A stretch of DNA of 64,000 nt from Pacificoceanicola sp048553275 (GTDB taxonomy: Bacteria > Pseudomonadota > Alphaproteobacteria > Rhodobacterales > Rhodobacteraceae), in the NCBI RefSeq assembly GCF_048553275.1, contig NZ_JBLZMW010000003.1, positions 124,001-188,000 on the forward strand, written 5' to 3'. Below, one piece after another: positions 8,667 to 17,111 of the stretch. The translations under genes and the position numbers were made by a program. Under the pieces are notes generated by a model. It had not been told where the DNA came from. It saw only the letters and a program-made list of their open reading frames with translations, and searched no databases. Numbering within the stretch: the stretch's first letter is position 1; the number at the start of each line of letters is the position of its first letter.

Positions 8667-9350
8667 TCAGGCCGTCTCGCGGGCCGAGATTTCTTCCCAC
8701 GCGCGGTTGATATCCGCCAGCCGCCGCTGCGACAGTTGCACCGCCTCTTCGGGAACGCCGCGCGCGATCATCACGTCGGGGTGGCTGTCGCGAACCAATT
8801 GTCGATAGGTCTTGCGAATCTCGGAGATCGGCGTGTCTGGCGCGACGCCCAGCACCCGGTAAGGGCTGCATTTGGCATCCGGCACGAACCGCGCGCGCAG
8901 GTCCTCGAATTGCGGCTCGGCAATGCCGAAGATCGCTGCCACCCGCCGAAGGAAATCGTCCTCTTTTGGATGATAGGAGCCATCCGCCATGGCAATATGA
9001 AACAACCCCTCCATCAGATCGACCAGCGCTTTGGCCTCCTGATCGAACAGACGGCGGATGCGCGTCGCGTATTCCTCGAAGCCGGCCACGTCCTGCCGCG
9101 CAAGGTTGAACACTCGCGCCGCCCCGGCCTCATCCTCCGGCGCAATGGCAAAGACCTCGCGGAAGGCGCTGACTTCGTCGCGTGTCACCAGACCGTCGGC
9201 CTTGGCCATCTTGGCCGAGAGCGCAATCACCGCAATGGTAAAGCCCACCGTCCGCTCGGGCGGCGTGCGCAGCTTTTCAAAAACGGAAGCCAGTCCCTCG
9301 CCGGTTGCAAGGGAGGCAATGGCCTTCGTTATACGGGTCCAAATCGACAT
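8667..9350 (-). CDS. TerB-like plus C-terminal DnaJ domain protein (DjlA-type co-chaperone)
   Basis: A 227-residue protein. Residues about 33-150 form a TerB/DjlA-like helical domain with repeated KADG and ADGSYHPKE motifs typical of the family. Residues about 163-227 form a J domain with the His-Pro-Asp motif at 190-192, which stimulates Hsp70 ATPase activity. E. coli DjlA has an N-terminal membrane anchor; here the N-terminus is only weakly hydrophobic, so it may be cytosolic. The nuclease gene follows seven bases downstream, and the GNAT gene lies 43 bases upstream on the same strand. Confidence 0.85.
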   Translation of the reverse strand: MSIWTRITKAIASLATGEGLASVFEKLRTPPERTVGFTIAVIALSAKMAKADGLVTRDEVSAFREVFAIAPEDEAGAARVFNLARQDVAGFEEYATRIRRLFDQEAKALVDLMEGLFHIAMADGSYHPKEDDFLRRVAAIFGIAEPQFEDLRARFVPDAKCSPYRVLGVAPDTPISEIRKTYRQLVRDSHPDVMIARGVPEEAVQLSQRRLADINRAWEEISARETA

Positions 9351-9393
9351 GACGCCAGCTTACGCCTTTATCGACGTGCTGTCAGGTCGGGTT

Positions 9394-9879
9394 TCACAGA
9401 ATTTTCTGCATCAGAACAAGGTCCATCCAGCGCCCGAATTTGAAGCCAACCTCCGGCAGCGTCGCGATCTGCGTGAACCCGATAGCCCGGTGAAACGCCA
9501 CACCGCTCGGGTTCTCTCCGCTGACGCCCGCAAACAGCGAATGGGCCCCGTGCGCGCGCAGGTTGTCCTCAAGCTGCGCCATCAGCACCCGCCCCGCCCC
9601 CAGCCCCCGCGCCTCCGGCGCAAGCTGAACCGTGTGCTCGAATGTGTGGGCATAACCCGGCCCACCGCGAAACTGAAATGCCGTGGCAAAGCCGCAGACC
9701 GCATCATCCTGCGTCGCCACTAGGAACAGCGGCCCGCGATCTGTGATGTCCCTGGCCAGCCCCTCGGGCGTCTTGAACTCGGTCGTGAAGGTGATCGCCG
9801 TGTGCGCGATCACCTCATTCCAAAGCGCCGCCACGGCGGGCACATCGGCGGGCCCGGCTTGCCGGATCGTCACACTCAC
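9394..9879 (-). CDS. GNAT N-acetyltransferase (phosphinothricin acetyltransferase-like)
   Basis: A 161-residue acetyltransferase that would transfer an acetyl group from acetyl-CoA to an amine. The acetyl-CoA binding loop RGLGAG is at 91-96, and the C-terminal VAFHRAIGF motif is typical of the PAT/MnaT (amino-acid or sulfone/sulfoximine acetylating) subfamily. The GTG start at 9879-9877 overlaps the stop of the upstream VOC gene (GTGA), which fits translational coupling. The frame is open further upstream, but that stretch is antisense-like and lies within the VOC gene. The real substrate is unknown. Confidence 0.8.
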   Translation of the reverse strand: MSVTIRQAGPADVPAVAALWNEVIAHTAITFTTEFKTPEGLARDITDRGPLFLVATQDDAVCGFATAFQFRGGPGYAHTFEHTVQLAPEARGLGAGRVLMAQLEDNLRAHGAHSLFAGVSGENPSGVAFHRAIGFTQIATLPEVGFKFGRWMDLVLMQKIL

Positions 9880-10490
9880 AGCGACAGCGCGTCCGGACCG
9901 CACTGGATTTCGGCCCGCAATCCGGGCTCGGCTGCCGTCTCGAAGGCGACCAGCGGTGCGTCCAGATGCGGCAACAGCAGCGCGCGCAGCGCCTCCGCTT
10001 CCGGGTGCGCAACCGTCAACCGTGTGAGCCGGTGCCCATCCGAGGCCAACACATACCCCGGTGCCGGCGCATCGCCATGCCATTGAATCAATGCCGGAAA
10101 CAGCCCGTCAAAGGGCAACATCCCGTCCAGCGGCACCGCCATCGACCACCGCAGGCCACCGCGCTCCAGCGCCACCTTGCGTCCCGCCATCGGCAGCGCC
10201 TCAAGCGCCGCATCCAGATCCGGCACCCGGCAAATCCACTTGTCCAGCCGCGCGGCCCCGCGAAACCGGTCAAGCCCGAACCATCGGGCATCCGGCGGCG
10301 GCGGCGCCTGCGGGTCGATCGCAATCGCCTCGATATAGAGCTGCGGGTCCAGCCCAAGCAGCGCATTGTGCGTGGCAAAACGCGTATGACGACCGCCCGG
10401 CCACATCACCCGGCCAAGACGGGCCTCTATATGATCCACCGCCTCTTCCAGCGTCTCGCCCGCCACCGCGATATGATCCAGTTCCAGCAC
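9876..10490 (-). CDS. VOC/glyoxalase-like domain protein
   Basis: A 204-residue protein of the glyoxalase-like domain family (vicinal oxygen chelate fold). It starts LELDHIAVAGETLEEAVDHI, the first beta-alpha unit, and a second half begins near FRGAARLDKWICRVPDLDAA. I place the start at GTG 10490-10488, preceded by GGAAGGGGG. An open frame runs 29 codons further upstream, but homologues that I remember start at this point. It overlaps the GNAT gene by four bases. Function is unknown; related proteins are often grouped with small-molecule detoxification. Confidence 0.72.
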   Translation of the reverse strand: MLELDHIAVAGETLEEAVDHIEARLGRVMWPGGRHTRFATHNALLGLDPQLYIEAIAIDPQAPPPPDARWFGLDRFRGAARLDKWICRVPDLDAALEALPMAGRKVALERGGLRWSMAVPLDGMLPFDGLFPALIQWHGDAPAPGYVLASDGHRLTRLTVAHPEAEALRALLLPHLDAPLVAFETAAEPGLRAEIQCGPDALSL

Positions 10491-10593
10491 CCGGCCCCCT
10501 TCCAAAGACTCCGCGTTCGGAACACGATAGGTCAGCGCTCCAGCCTTGCCCAGCGCAAATGATGCACCCCGAACCAAGGTTTGTTCCCAACGG

Positions 10594-10628
10594 AAAAAAG
10601 GCGCCCGCCGAATGCGAGCGCCTTTTCC
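10594..10628 (-). terminator. Terminator after hppD
   Basis: AAAAGGCGC (10596-10604) pairs with GCGCCTTTT (10618-10626). Read on the minus strand, hppD runs into this stem and then a T-rich run. As both sides carry A/T runs it could work in both directions. Confidence 0.75.
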
Positions 10629-10688
10629 TCCCTGCCGGACCGGGGTCAGCCCCGTTCAAAGACCGCCGGGCGCGAACCCGGCGCGGCC

Positions 10689-11786
10689 TCAGCCGGCCTC
10701 CTTCAGTTCGCCGCTCTCGATCTGCTCGCGCTCGATCGACTCGAACAGCGCCTTGAAATTGCCTTCGCCAAACCCGTCGTCGCCTTTGCGTTCGATGAAC
10801 TCGAAAAAGATCGGCCCGATCACCGTCTTGGAGAATATCTGCAGCAGGATGCGGGTCTCTCCGCCATCCACCACGCCTTCGCCGTCGATCAGGATGCCAT
10901 GTTTCTTCATCCGCTCCACCGGCTCTTCGTGGCCGGTCACCCGCTCGAACGACAGATCGTAATACGCATCCGGCGGCCCGGGCATGAAGGTCACGCCCTT
11001 CTCGGCAATGGCATCCGTCGAGTCGTAGATGTTCCGCGCACCCACGGCGATATGCTGGATACCCTCGCCCTTGTATTTCTTGAGATAGGCCACGATCTGC
11101 CCTTTCTCGTCGCGGTCCTCATTGATGGGGATGCGAATGCGCCCGCAGGGCGAGGTCAGCGCGCGGCTGGTCAGGCCGGTGTATTTGCCTTCGATGTCGA
11201 AAAAGCGGATTTCGCGGAAGTTGAACAGGTTACCGTAAAAGGCGAACCATTTGTCCATGTTGCCCTTGAACACGTTGTGCGTCAGATGGTCGAGGTAATA
11301 GAACCCCACACCGCGCGGCTTGCTCTGCTCGATCCAATCGAACTCGGCGTTGTAGGGCGAGGTGTCGTAGTATTGATCGGTGAAGTAGATCAGGCTGCCA
11401 CCGATCCCCTTGATCGCGGGCCAGTCGACCGTCTTGCCCGGCCCGTCGTAAGGCTCCGCGCCCATTTTAACCGCATGGTCAAAGGCGTGCCGGGCATCGA
11501 CCACGCGCCAGGCCATCGACGGCGCACAGGGGCCATGCTCCTCCACGAACCCGGCAGCAAAGCTGCCCGCTTCGGCGTTCAGCACATAGGTGATGTCGCC
11601 CTGCTGCCACAGCTCGATGGCCTTGGTCTTGTGGTTGGCCACATGACTGTAGCCCATGCGGGTGAAAAGATCGCGCAGCTCCTGAGGCTCCGGATGAGCA
11701 AACTCGACAAACTCAAAGCCGTCGGTGCCAGCGGGGTTTTCCTCGGTGATGGTCGATTGCGGGGCGTCGTGCGGGAAAGGTCCCAT
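10689..11786 (-). CDS. hppD: 4-Hydroxyphenylpyruvate dioxygenase
   Basis: A 365-residue Fe(II) enzyme that turns 4-hydroxyphenylpyruvate into homogentisate in tyrosine breakdown. The three iron ligands are visible: His167 (YLDHLTHN), His245 (GIQHIAVG) and Glu329 (IFFEFIERKGDDGFGEGN), the last in the family signature. Length is normal. It is transcribed away from an Lrp/AsnC-type regulator gene across a 118-bp shared promoter region, so local control by that regulator is likely. No other homogentisate-pathway gene is in the window. Confidence 0.97.
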   Translation of the reverse strand: MGPFPHDAPQSTITEENPAGTDGFEFVEFAHPEPQELRDLFTRMGYSHVANHKTKAIELWQQGDITYVLNAEAGSFAAGFVEEHGPCAPSMAWRVVDARHAFDHAVKMGAEPYDGPGKTVDWPAIKGIGGSLIYFTDQYYDTSPYNAEFDWIEQSKPRGVGFYYLDHLTHNVFKGNMDKWFAFYGNLFNFREIRFFDIEGKYTGLTSRALTSPCGRIRIPINEDRDEKGQIVAYLKKYKGEGIQHIAVGARNIYDSTDAIAEKGVTFMPGPPDAYYDLSFERVTGHEEPVERMKKHGILIDGEGVVDGGETRILLQIFSKTVIGPIFFEFIERKGDDGFGEGNFKALFESIEREQIESGELKEAG

Positions 11787-11834
11787 GATCTGTCCTCCTG
11801 TTGCGCGTTTCCCGCATCATACGCTGGAGGCCAC

Positions 11835-11847
11835 GCGCAGTTTGCGC
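11835..11847. promoter_or_regulatory. Palindrome in the hppD / Lrp-regulator divergent promoter
   Basis: GCGCA-GTT-TGCGC is a perfect inverted repeat in the short gap between the divergent genes. It is a candidate operator for the Lrp-type regulator, although its GC-rich core is unlike the AT-rich E. coli Lrp box. Confidence 0.3.
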
Positions 11848-11904
11848 ATTTTCAGGCACCCATCGACCATTGTACGCGAGAGCCGGGCGTAATAGAGACA
11901 CATC

Positions 11905-12378
11905 ATGCAAGAAATCCGCATCACCCTCGACTCAACGGACCGCGCCCTTCTGACCGAGCTGCAGAAGGACGCCCATGCCACGGCGCAGGATCTGTCCGAG
12001 AAACTCAACCTCTCAGCGAGCCAGATCGGCCGCCGCCGCCAGCGCCTCGAAGAGGCCGGGCTGATCATCGGCTACCGCGCCCGGCTGGACCCAGCACGGC
12101 TTGGCCTCGATGTGCAGGCCTTTGTCCAGGTGCAGTTGGCGCGCCACGGCGCCGAGGAAGGCAGCAGCTTTACCCGCCTGCTCTCCACGCGCCCCGAGAT
12201 CATCAGCGCCTGGACCATGACCGGCGAGGCGGATTACCTGCTGCGGGTGTTCTGCGCCGATCTTCCGGCGCTGAACCGGCTGATCCACGAGGTGCTGCTC
12301 GCCCATCCAAGCGTGAGCCGTGTGCACAGCCAGATCGTGATGAACCAACCCAAGGGCGACGCGCCGCTGCCGGTCTGA
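11905..12378 (+). CDS. Lrp/AsnC family transcriptional regulator
   Basis: A 157-residue regulator. Residues about 5-62 form the winged helix-turn-helix (LTELQKDAHATAQDLSEKLN then SASQIGRRRQRLEEAGLIIG), and about 70-145 form the ligand-sensing RAM domain with VQLARHG and TGEADYLLRVF. Such proteins sense amino acids as octamers. The divergent neighbour is hppD, so I infer that tyrosine, phenylalanine or a related keto acid is the signal. The ATG at 11905 is the first in-frame start before the helix-turn-helix. Confidence 0.92.
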   Translation: MQEIRITLDSTDRALLTELQKDAHATAQDLSEKLNLSASQIGRRRQRLEEAGLIIGYRARLDPARLGLDVQAFVQVQLARHGAEEGSSFTRLLSTRPEIISAWTMTGEADYLLRVFCADLPALNRLIHEVLLAHPSVSRVHSQIVMNQPKGDAPLPV

Positions 12379-12436
12379 GCATCGACCGAAGCCGACATGC
12401 CGATGGCCTGAAACCGAACCAGTCTCCCCAAGAGCA

Positions 12437-12461
12437 AAAGGCCCCGGATCAGCTCCGGGGC
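12437..12461 (-). terminator. Terminator hairpin after phaR
   Basis: An 8-bp stem GCCCCGGA (12441-12448) / TCCGGGGC (12454-12461) with a five-base loop, followed on the minus strand by TTTT. It lies between the convergent Lrp regulator and phaR. Almost the same hairpin occurs at 33973-33995. Confidence 0.7.
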
Positions 12462-12508
12462 ACCTCACTCATTGCAGGCTTGCGGGCTCAATCGCCCAGG
12501 CCGCCGAA

Positions 12509-13066
12509 TTACTTGTCCAACTTCGACAACTTGCTCTGCAATTCCGCCAGCTGTTTCTTGATCGCGTCGAGATCCTCGCCTTCCTTCGGACTGTCGTCCT
12601 CGGATGGTCCGGACCACGCACCGCCGACACCCACGCCGGCCGTCATCGCCTTCAGAAAGGCTTCCTGCTGCGCCTGCATCGCCTCGAAGCCCGGCATCTT
12701 GGCCATCGGGTTGATCGTGTTCATGTTCTCGACCCACTTCGACTGGCTCTTCTGGAACGCATCGAACGAGGCCGCGAGGAACTGTGGCACCATGGTGCCG
12801 GCCTGCGTGGTGTAGCTGCGCACAAGGTCGGTCAGCACGTTGATCGGCAGAACGCTCTCGCCCTTGCTCTCGTGCTCCGCCACGATCTGCAGCAGGTACT
12901 GCCGGGTCAGGTCGTCGCCGGACTTGAGGTCGATGATCTGGACTTCACGGCCGTCCCGGATAAACCCGGAAATGTCTTCGAGCGTCACGTAGTCCGAGGT
13001 CTCGGTGTTATAGAGCCGACGACTGGCGTAGCGCTTGATCAGCAGTGGCTTTTCGGACTCCGCCAT
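12509..13066 (-). CDS. phaR: Polyhydroxyalkanoate synthesis repressor PhaR
   Basis: A 185-residue regulator that binds both PHA granules and DNA and represses phasin genes until granules form. The N-terminal PHB accumulation regulator domain is clear (LIKRYASRRLYNTETSDYVT, residues about 8-27, then the EVQIIDLKSGDDLTRQYLLQ part), followed by the PHB_acc repeat region. The C-terminus (KKQLAELQSKLSKLDK) is a likely coiled coil. The ATG at 13066 has GGGGAGCC just upstream; the frame stays open eight codons further but without a good ribosome binding site. phaC, phaP and phaZ, often adjacent, are not in the window. Confidence 0.93.
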   Translation of the reverse strand: MAESEKPLLIKRYASRRLYNTETSDYVTLEDISGFIRDGREVQIIDLKSGDDLTRQYLLQIVAEHESKGESVLPINVLTDLVRSYTTQAGTMVPQFLAASFDAFQKSQSKWVENMNTINPMAKMPGFEAMQAQQEAFLKAMTAGVGVGGAWSGPSEDDSPKEGEDLDAIKKQLAELQSKLSKLDK

Positions 13067-13082
13067 AAGTGGCTCCCCTTGA

Positions 13083-13116
13083 TGCAGCATTGCAGAAAAA
13101 GTCTATGCGACTGCAG
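13083..13116. promoter_or_regulatory. TGCA-rich stretch upstream of phaR, possible autoregulatory site
   Basis: TGCAGCATTGCA (13083-13094) and CTGCAG (13111-13116) lie 17-50 bases upstream of the phaR start. PhaR proteins of Rhodobacter and Paracoccus are known to bind TGC-rich sites and to repress their own gene, so this is a reasonable candidate. The match is by eye only. Confidence 0.35.
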
Positions 13117-13164
13117 AACACAAAGTAAAGCCTTACGTAGACACAAGGGCTTGCGCGGCGTTCC

Positions 13165-14751
13165 TCAGAAAAGGCTGCCCTGCTCCGGCGGCACGTCCTT
13201 CGCCTTGGGTTTTGCCTTCGCCGCAGGTTTTGGTCGTGGCGGCTCCGGCGCCGGACCGTCCCCGCCACCGACGCGCAGAACCCCGTCGGAGAATTCGATC
13301 TCCAGCGCCTGCGCCTGTGCCGCCGCGATTTGTGTTGTGACCACAGCGCCGTCGCCGCGCACCACCGCATAGCCGCGCTTGAGCGTCTCACGATAGCCCA
13401 GCGTCTCGCGCAGCCGGTCCACCGCCTCAAGCCGCTGCTGCGCCTGCTCGATGCGCCGCGCCTGCGCCTGATCCATGCGGCGGCCCATGGCCTCCAGCCG
13501 CTCGGTCTGGGCACTGATTTCGCGCCGGATCGGCCGCAGGCTGAGGCCGTCCACCCGCCGCGCCAATGCCTCGCGCCGCACCTGCACAAGGCGCTGTAGC
13601 GCGGGCCGCAGCCGCGCGGCGCGATCCGCCACCTTGCCCTGCTCCGCCGCAATCGCCCGGCCCAGAACCGACGGGCGCAGGCTCCCCGCCTGCTCGCTCA
13701 GCCACAGCCGCCGCCGGTCCACCAGCCGCGTCAAAGCCGCCGGAAGCCGATCGCCCAGCACGTCCACCCGTTGGCGCGGCCCGTCCAGCAGCTCTTCGGG
13801 GCGTGGCATCGCCCGCGCCAGATCGCGCAGCCGCTGCCCGCGCACCTCCACCCGCTGGCCCATGGCCCGCGTCATCCGCGTCCCGGCATCCCGGGTCCAT
13901 GCGAGCAGCTCCAGCCGCACCGGCACGGCAATCTCCGCCGCCGCCGTCGGGGTCGGCGCCCGCTTGTCCGAGGCAAAGTCGATCAGCGTCGTATCCGTCT
14001 CGTGGCCGACGGCGGAGATCAGCGGGATCTCACTCGCCGCCGCCGCCCGCACCACGATCTCTTCGTTGAAGCCCCACAAATCCTCCACCGATCCGCCGCC
14101 CCGCGCCACGATCAGCAGATTCGGCCGTGGCAACGCGCCGCCCGGCGACAGCCGGTTGAACCCCTCGATAGCCCGCGCCACCTCCGGCGCGCAATTGTTG
14201 CCCTGCACGGCCACCGGCCAGATCAGCACCTTGCGCGGAAACCGCTCGCGCAGCCGGTGCAGGATGTCCCGGATGACCGCCCCGGTGGGTGAGGTCACAA
14301 CCCCGATCACCTCCGGCAGATAAGGCAGCCGCACCTTGCGCGAGGCATCAAACAGCCCCTCCCCGGCGAGCTGCACCTTGCGCTTTTCCAGCATCGCCAT
14401 GAGCGCGCCCATACCGGCTGGCCGCATGTCTTCCAGAACGATCTGATATTTCGACTGGCCGGGAAAGGTGGTCATGCGACCGGTGGCGACAACCTCCATG
14501 CCCTCCTCCGGCATGGTTTGAAGCCGCGCCACAACGCCCTTCCACATCACCCCGGAAATCACCGAGCGGTCGTCTTTCAGATCAAGATACAGATGCCCGG
14601 AGCGCGGCCGCGTCACCCGTCCCACTTCGCCGCGCACCCGGACAAAGCCGAATTCGCCCTCGATCATCCGCTTCACCGCGCCGGAAAGCTCGGACACGGA
14701 AAACTCCGGCGTATTGCCCGCTTCGCCCTCGTCGATCAGATCCATGCCCAT
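13165..14751 (-). CDS. xseA: Exodeoxyribonuclease VII large subunit
   Basis: A 528-residue protein, catalytic subunit of the single-strand-specific nuclease that with XseB degrades DNA to oligonucleotides in repair. Residues about 15-115 are the OB-fold (GEVGRVTRPRSGHLYLDLKD). The nuclease core carries the family motifs GVVTSPTGAVIRDILHRLR, ARGGGSVEDLWGFNEE and SAVGHETDTTLIDF. The long helical region after about residue 300 is the coiled coil that binds XseB. Start ATG 14751-14749 is preceded by AGGGA; an alternative ATG is two codons in. xseB is not adjacent. Confidence 0.96.
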   Translation of the reverse strand: MGMDLIDEGEAGNTPEFSVSELSGAVKRMIEGEFGFVRVRGEVGRVTRPRSGHLYLDLKDDRSVISGVMWKGVVARLQTMPEEGMEVVATGRMTTFPGQSKYQIVLEDMRPAGMGALMAMLEKRKVQLAGEGLFDASRKVRLPYLPEVIGVVTSPTGAVIRDILHRLRERFPRKVLIWPVAVQGNNCAPEVARAIEGFNRLSPGGALPRPNLLIVARGGGSVEDLWGFNEEIVVRAAAASEIPLISAVGHETDTTLIDFASDKRAPTPTAAAEIAVPVRLELLAWTRDAGTRMTRAMGQRVEVRGQRLRDLARAMPRPEELLDGPRQRVDVLGDRLPAALTRLVDRRRLWLSEQAGSLRPSVLGRAIAAEQGKVADRAARLRPALQRLVQVRREALARRVDGLSLRPIRREISAQTERLEAMGRRMDQAQARRIEQAQQRLEAVDRLRETLGYRETLKRGYAVVRGDGAVVTTQIAAAQAQALEIEFSDGVLRVGGGDGPAPEPPRPKPAAKAKPKAKDVPPEQGSLF

Positions 14752-14822
14752 GCGTCCCTTGCCTCCAAAGCCCCCCGACTTTAAAGGAGCACGCAGCAAG
14801 ACAAAAGCGCCCCCTGCCCTTC

Positions 14823-14864
14823 TTTGGTCCTGAAAATACCTCGGGGTCCGGGGCAGAGCCCCGG
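14823..14864. repeat. Interspersed repeat: AAATACC box plus GGGGC hairpin (copy 2)
   Basis: TTTGGTCCTGAAAATACC is followed by the perfect hairpin CCGGGGC (14848-14854) / GCCCCGG (14858-14864). It has the same layout as the copy at 281-321 and lies in the divergent gap between xseA and purD. Confidence 0.6.
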
Positions 14865-14905
14865 GGCGGTGCCACACAGACCAGAGCCAACCAATGGAGC
14901 GCCCC

Positions 14906-16168
14906 ATGAACATCCTCATCCTCGGCAGCGGCGGCCGCGAACACGCGTTGGCATGGGCCACGCTCCAAAACCCCAAATGTGACAAACTCATCGTTGCTCC
15001 CGGCAATGCCGGCATCGCCATGATCGCCGAATGCGCCACGCTTGATATAAACGATGGCGGCACCGTGGCGGAATTTGCTTCGGAGAACGCCATCGACCTG
15101 ATCATCATCGGCCCCGAAGCGCCCCTCGCCGCCGGTGTTGCGGACAGGCTGCGGGCTGCGGGCTTTGCCGTCTTCGGCCCCTCCGCCGCCGCCGCCCGTC
15201 TCGAAGCCTCCAAAAGCTTTACCAAGGAAATCTGCGACGCCGCCGGGGCCCCAACCGCCCGCTATGGCCATTTCACCAACGCAGAAGCCGCCAGGGCCCA
15301 CGTCCGCGCCACCGGCGCGCCCACCGTGATCAAGGCCGACGGCCTCGCGGCGGGCAAGGGCGTGATCATCGCCGAAACGGTCGAGGAGGCCGACGCGGCG
15401 ATTGACGACATGTTCGGGGGCAGCTTCGGCGCCGCCGGGGCCGAGGTCGTCATCGAGGAATTCATGACCGGCGAAGAGGCGTCCTTCTTCGTGCTGGTGG
15501 ATGGCGAAACCTGCCTGCCCATCGGCACCGCGCAGGACCACAAACGCGTTGGCGACGGTGACACCGGCCCCAACACCGGGGGCATGGGCGCCTACTCGCC
15601 CGCCCCGATCATGGACGCGAGCGTGACGCAAAAGGCGCTGGACGAGATCGTCCGCCCGACCATGGCCGAAATGGCCCGGCGCGGCACCCCCTATCAGGGC
15701 GTGCTTTATGTCGGCCTGATGATCGAAAACGGACAGCCCCGCCTTGTCGAATACAACGTCCGCTTCGGCGATCCCGAATGTCAGGTGCTGATGCTGCGGC
15801 TCGGTGCGCAGGCTTTTGACCTGATGCAGGCCTGCGCCGAAGGCCGTCTGGACGAGGCACAGGTGACATGGGCCGAGGATCACGCCATGACGGTCGTGCT
15901 CGCCGCCAACGGCTATCCCGGTGACTATGAAAAAGGCTCGGTGATCAAGGGCCTTGGCGACCTTCCCGAGGACAGCTTTCACATGATGTTCCACGCCGGC
16001 ACCGCCGAGACGAATGGCCAGATTACCGCCGCTGGAGGCCGTGTGCTCAACGCCACCGCGCGCGGCGTGACCCTGCAGGAGGCCCGCGATCGCGCCTATG
16101 CCATGGTCGATGCCACCGACTGGCCCGAAGGCTTCTGTCGCCGCGATATCGGCTGGCGCGCACTCTGA
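14906..16168 (+). CDS. purD: Phosphoribosylamine-glycine ligase
   Basis: A 420-residue ATP-grasp enzyme, second step of de novo purine synthesis (phosphoribosylamine + glycine + ATP to GAR). The N-terminus MNILILGSGGREHALAWA is diagnostic. The ATP-grasp region has KADGLAAGKGV and EEFMTGEEAS, and the substrate region has QDHKRVGDGDTGPNTGGMGA and EYNVRFGDPECQ. The ATG at 14906 is chosen by the conserved N-terminus; an ATG four codons earlier overlaps the likely GGAG ribosome binding site. A strong terminator follows. It lies divergent from xseA. Confidence 0.97.
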   Translation: MNILILGSGGREHALAWATLQNPKCDKLIVAPGNAGIAMIAECATLDINDGGTVAEFASENAIDLIIIGPEAPLAAGVADRLRAAGFAVFGPSAAAARLEASKSFTKEICDAAGAPTARYGHFTNAEAARAHVRATGAPTVIKADGLAAGKGVIIAETVEEADAAIDDMFGGSFGAAGAEVVIEEFMTGEEASFFVLVDGETCLPIGTAQDHKRVGDGDTGPNTGGMGAYSPAPIMDASVTQKALDEIVRPTMAEMARRGTPYQGVLYVGLMIENGQPRLVEYNVRFGDPECQVLMLRLGAQAFDLMQACAEGRLDEAQVTWAEDHAMTVVLAANGYPGDYEKGSVIKGLGDLPEDSFHMMFHAGTAETNGQITAAGGRVLNATARGVTLQEARDRAYAMVDATDWPEGFCRRDIGWRAL

Positions 16169-16189
16169 CGCACCGTCACAGTCAAAACC

Positions 16190-16226
16190 AAAGCGGCGGC
16201 AGGTCTCCCTGCCGCCGCTTTGCGTT
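16190..16226 (+). terminator. Strong terminator after purD
   Basis: A perfect 14-bp stem AAAGCGGCGGCAGG (16190-16203) / CCTGCCGCCGCTTT (16208-16221) with loop TCTC. The A and T ends suit termination in both directions, for purD and for the convergent lipoprotein gene. Confidence 0.9.
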
Positions 16227-16243
16227 TGTGGACATCAAACTCC

Positions 16244-16693
16244 TCAGACCGAGCGGAAGCCCGCCAATGTCCCGCCGCCGATCAGATGGTCCAGCAGCCG
16301 CGCCCGCCCGGTGCGGTCCATGCCATTCAGTGCCCGCACCTCTTCCACGGTAAGATCGCGCCGCACGTAGCCCTGCTTTCCAAGGCAGCGGTCAATCGCA
16401 TGCACCTCGCCGCCATACCGAATGTCCGCCTGGTTCGAGGCCACGACGATCGGGCCAAGCAGAACGCCACCAAACGCCATCCCGACCAGGTAGCTCGCCG
16501 CCAGGGCATTTTCCCCGCCCTCCGGCGCGGAGGGCAGGCAGGCCTGCAGCGCGCCCCGGGCCGAAGCGAGGTTCTTGCCCGGCTGCGACGGCACCGACGG
16601 GCCGGGGACCGGCGAGGCACAGCCGGACAACGCCACGGCTGTCAGGGCAAGCACGCTGCCTCTCAGAATGCCTTTGCCAAATTTCGCACCCAT
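16244..16693 (-). CDS. Small lipoprotein of unknown function
   Basis: A 149-residue predicted lipoprotein. The signal peptide ends in the lipobox LSGC, with Cys25 as the acylated residue. The mature part has a proline-rich linker, a hydrophobic stretch AASYLVGMAFGGVLLGPIVVA (quoted in shortened sense: residues about 71-91) and a C-terminal DLTVEEVRALNGMDRTGRA region. The hydrophobic stretch may be a glycine-zipper-like membrane segment. ATG 16693 gives a standard signal peptide; a GTG at 16717 with AAAGGAAAG upstream is possible. I recognise no named family. Confidence 0.72.
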   Translation of the reverse strand: MGAKFGKGILRGSVLALTAVALSGCASPVPGPSVPSQPGKNLASARGALQACLPSAPEGGENALAASYLVGMAFGGVLLGPIVVASNQADIRYGGEVHAIDRCLGKQGYVRRDLTVEEVRALNGMDRTGRARLLDHLIGGGTLAGFRSV

Positions 16694-17111
16694 GGCGACC
16701 CTGTTCTTACAAATCACATGCTTTCCTTTGCATCTTCAATACGTGGGCCGGAGCGATCTACAAGCGGGCTTGAGCGCCGCGCGGTCCGGGACCGTGCCGC
16801 GATCCGCCATCGTGCCGTGCCGTCGCCGACAACCCACCCCGCGCCGTGCGGCACGGACCCGCGACAGCCGAACGGCCTTCAACAATTCCATCGTCTTCCG
16901 GCTGATACGGAAAGTCGCCGACTCGGATCAAGCTTGCAAGCGCTTATCCGGCCCCTGTGACCGAATTGCCCTGCGCCGCCGCCAATGCCCGTTACGAAAG
17001 CTTCACCGCAGTTTCATACAGCGAACACCCTACGGTTACATGGGGAACGGCAGAAGACCACAGGGCCGCGCGAACAAGGCCCCCCGCATCCAATAGCCAA
17101 CAGAGGTTCTC
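16694..17111. other. Intergenic region before phoD
   Basis: No gene is supported here. The right part (16985-17111) holds the phoD promoter with a Pho-box-like direct repeat at 17000-17017. The left part shows no hairpin, repeat or RNA that I can support. Confidence 0.5.
17000..17017 (+). promoter_or_regulatory. Pho-box-like direct repeat upstream of phoD
   Basis: GCTTCAC-CGCA-GTTTCAT contains TTCA twice at an 11-base spacing, the layout of PhoB boxes (two CTGTCAT-like 7-mers separated by four bases). It lies about 95 bases before the phoD start. Direct PhoB control of phoD is established in several bacteria. The match to the consensus is partial. Confidence 0.45.

Noticed and set aside
10581..12815. 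Long plus-strand frame of 744 codons across hppD and the Lrp gene
   Set aside because: It is antisense to hppD and passes through the Lrp gene in another frame; no ribosome binding site or family signature.
14582..15994. 470-codon minus-strand frame opposite purD
   Set aside because: Shadow of purD in high-GC DNA; Gly/Val/His-rich without domains.
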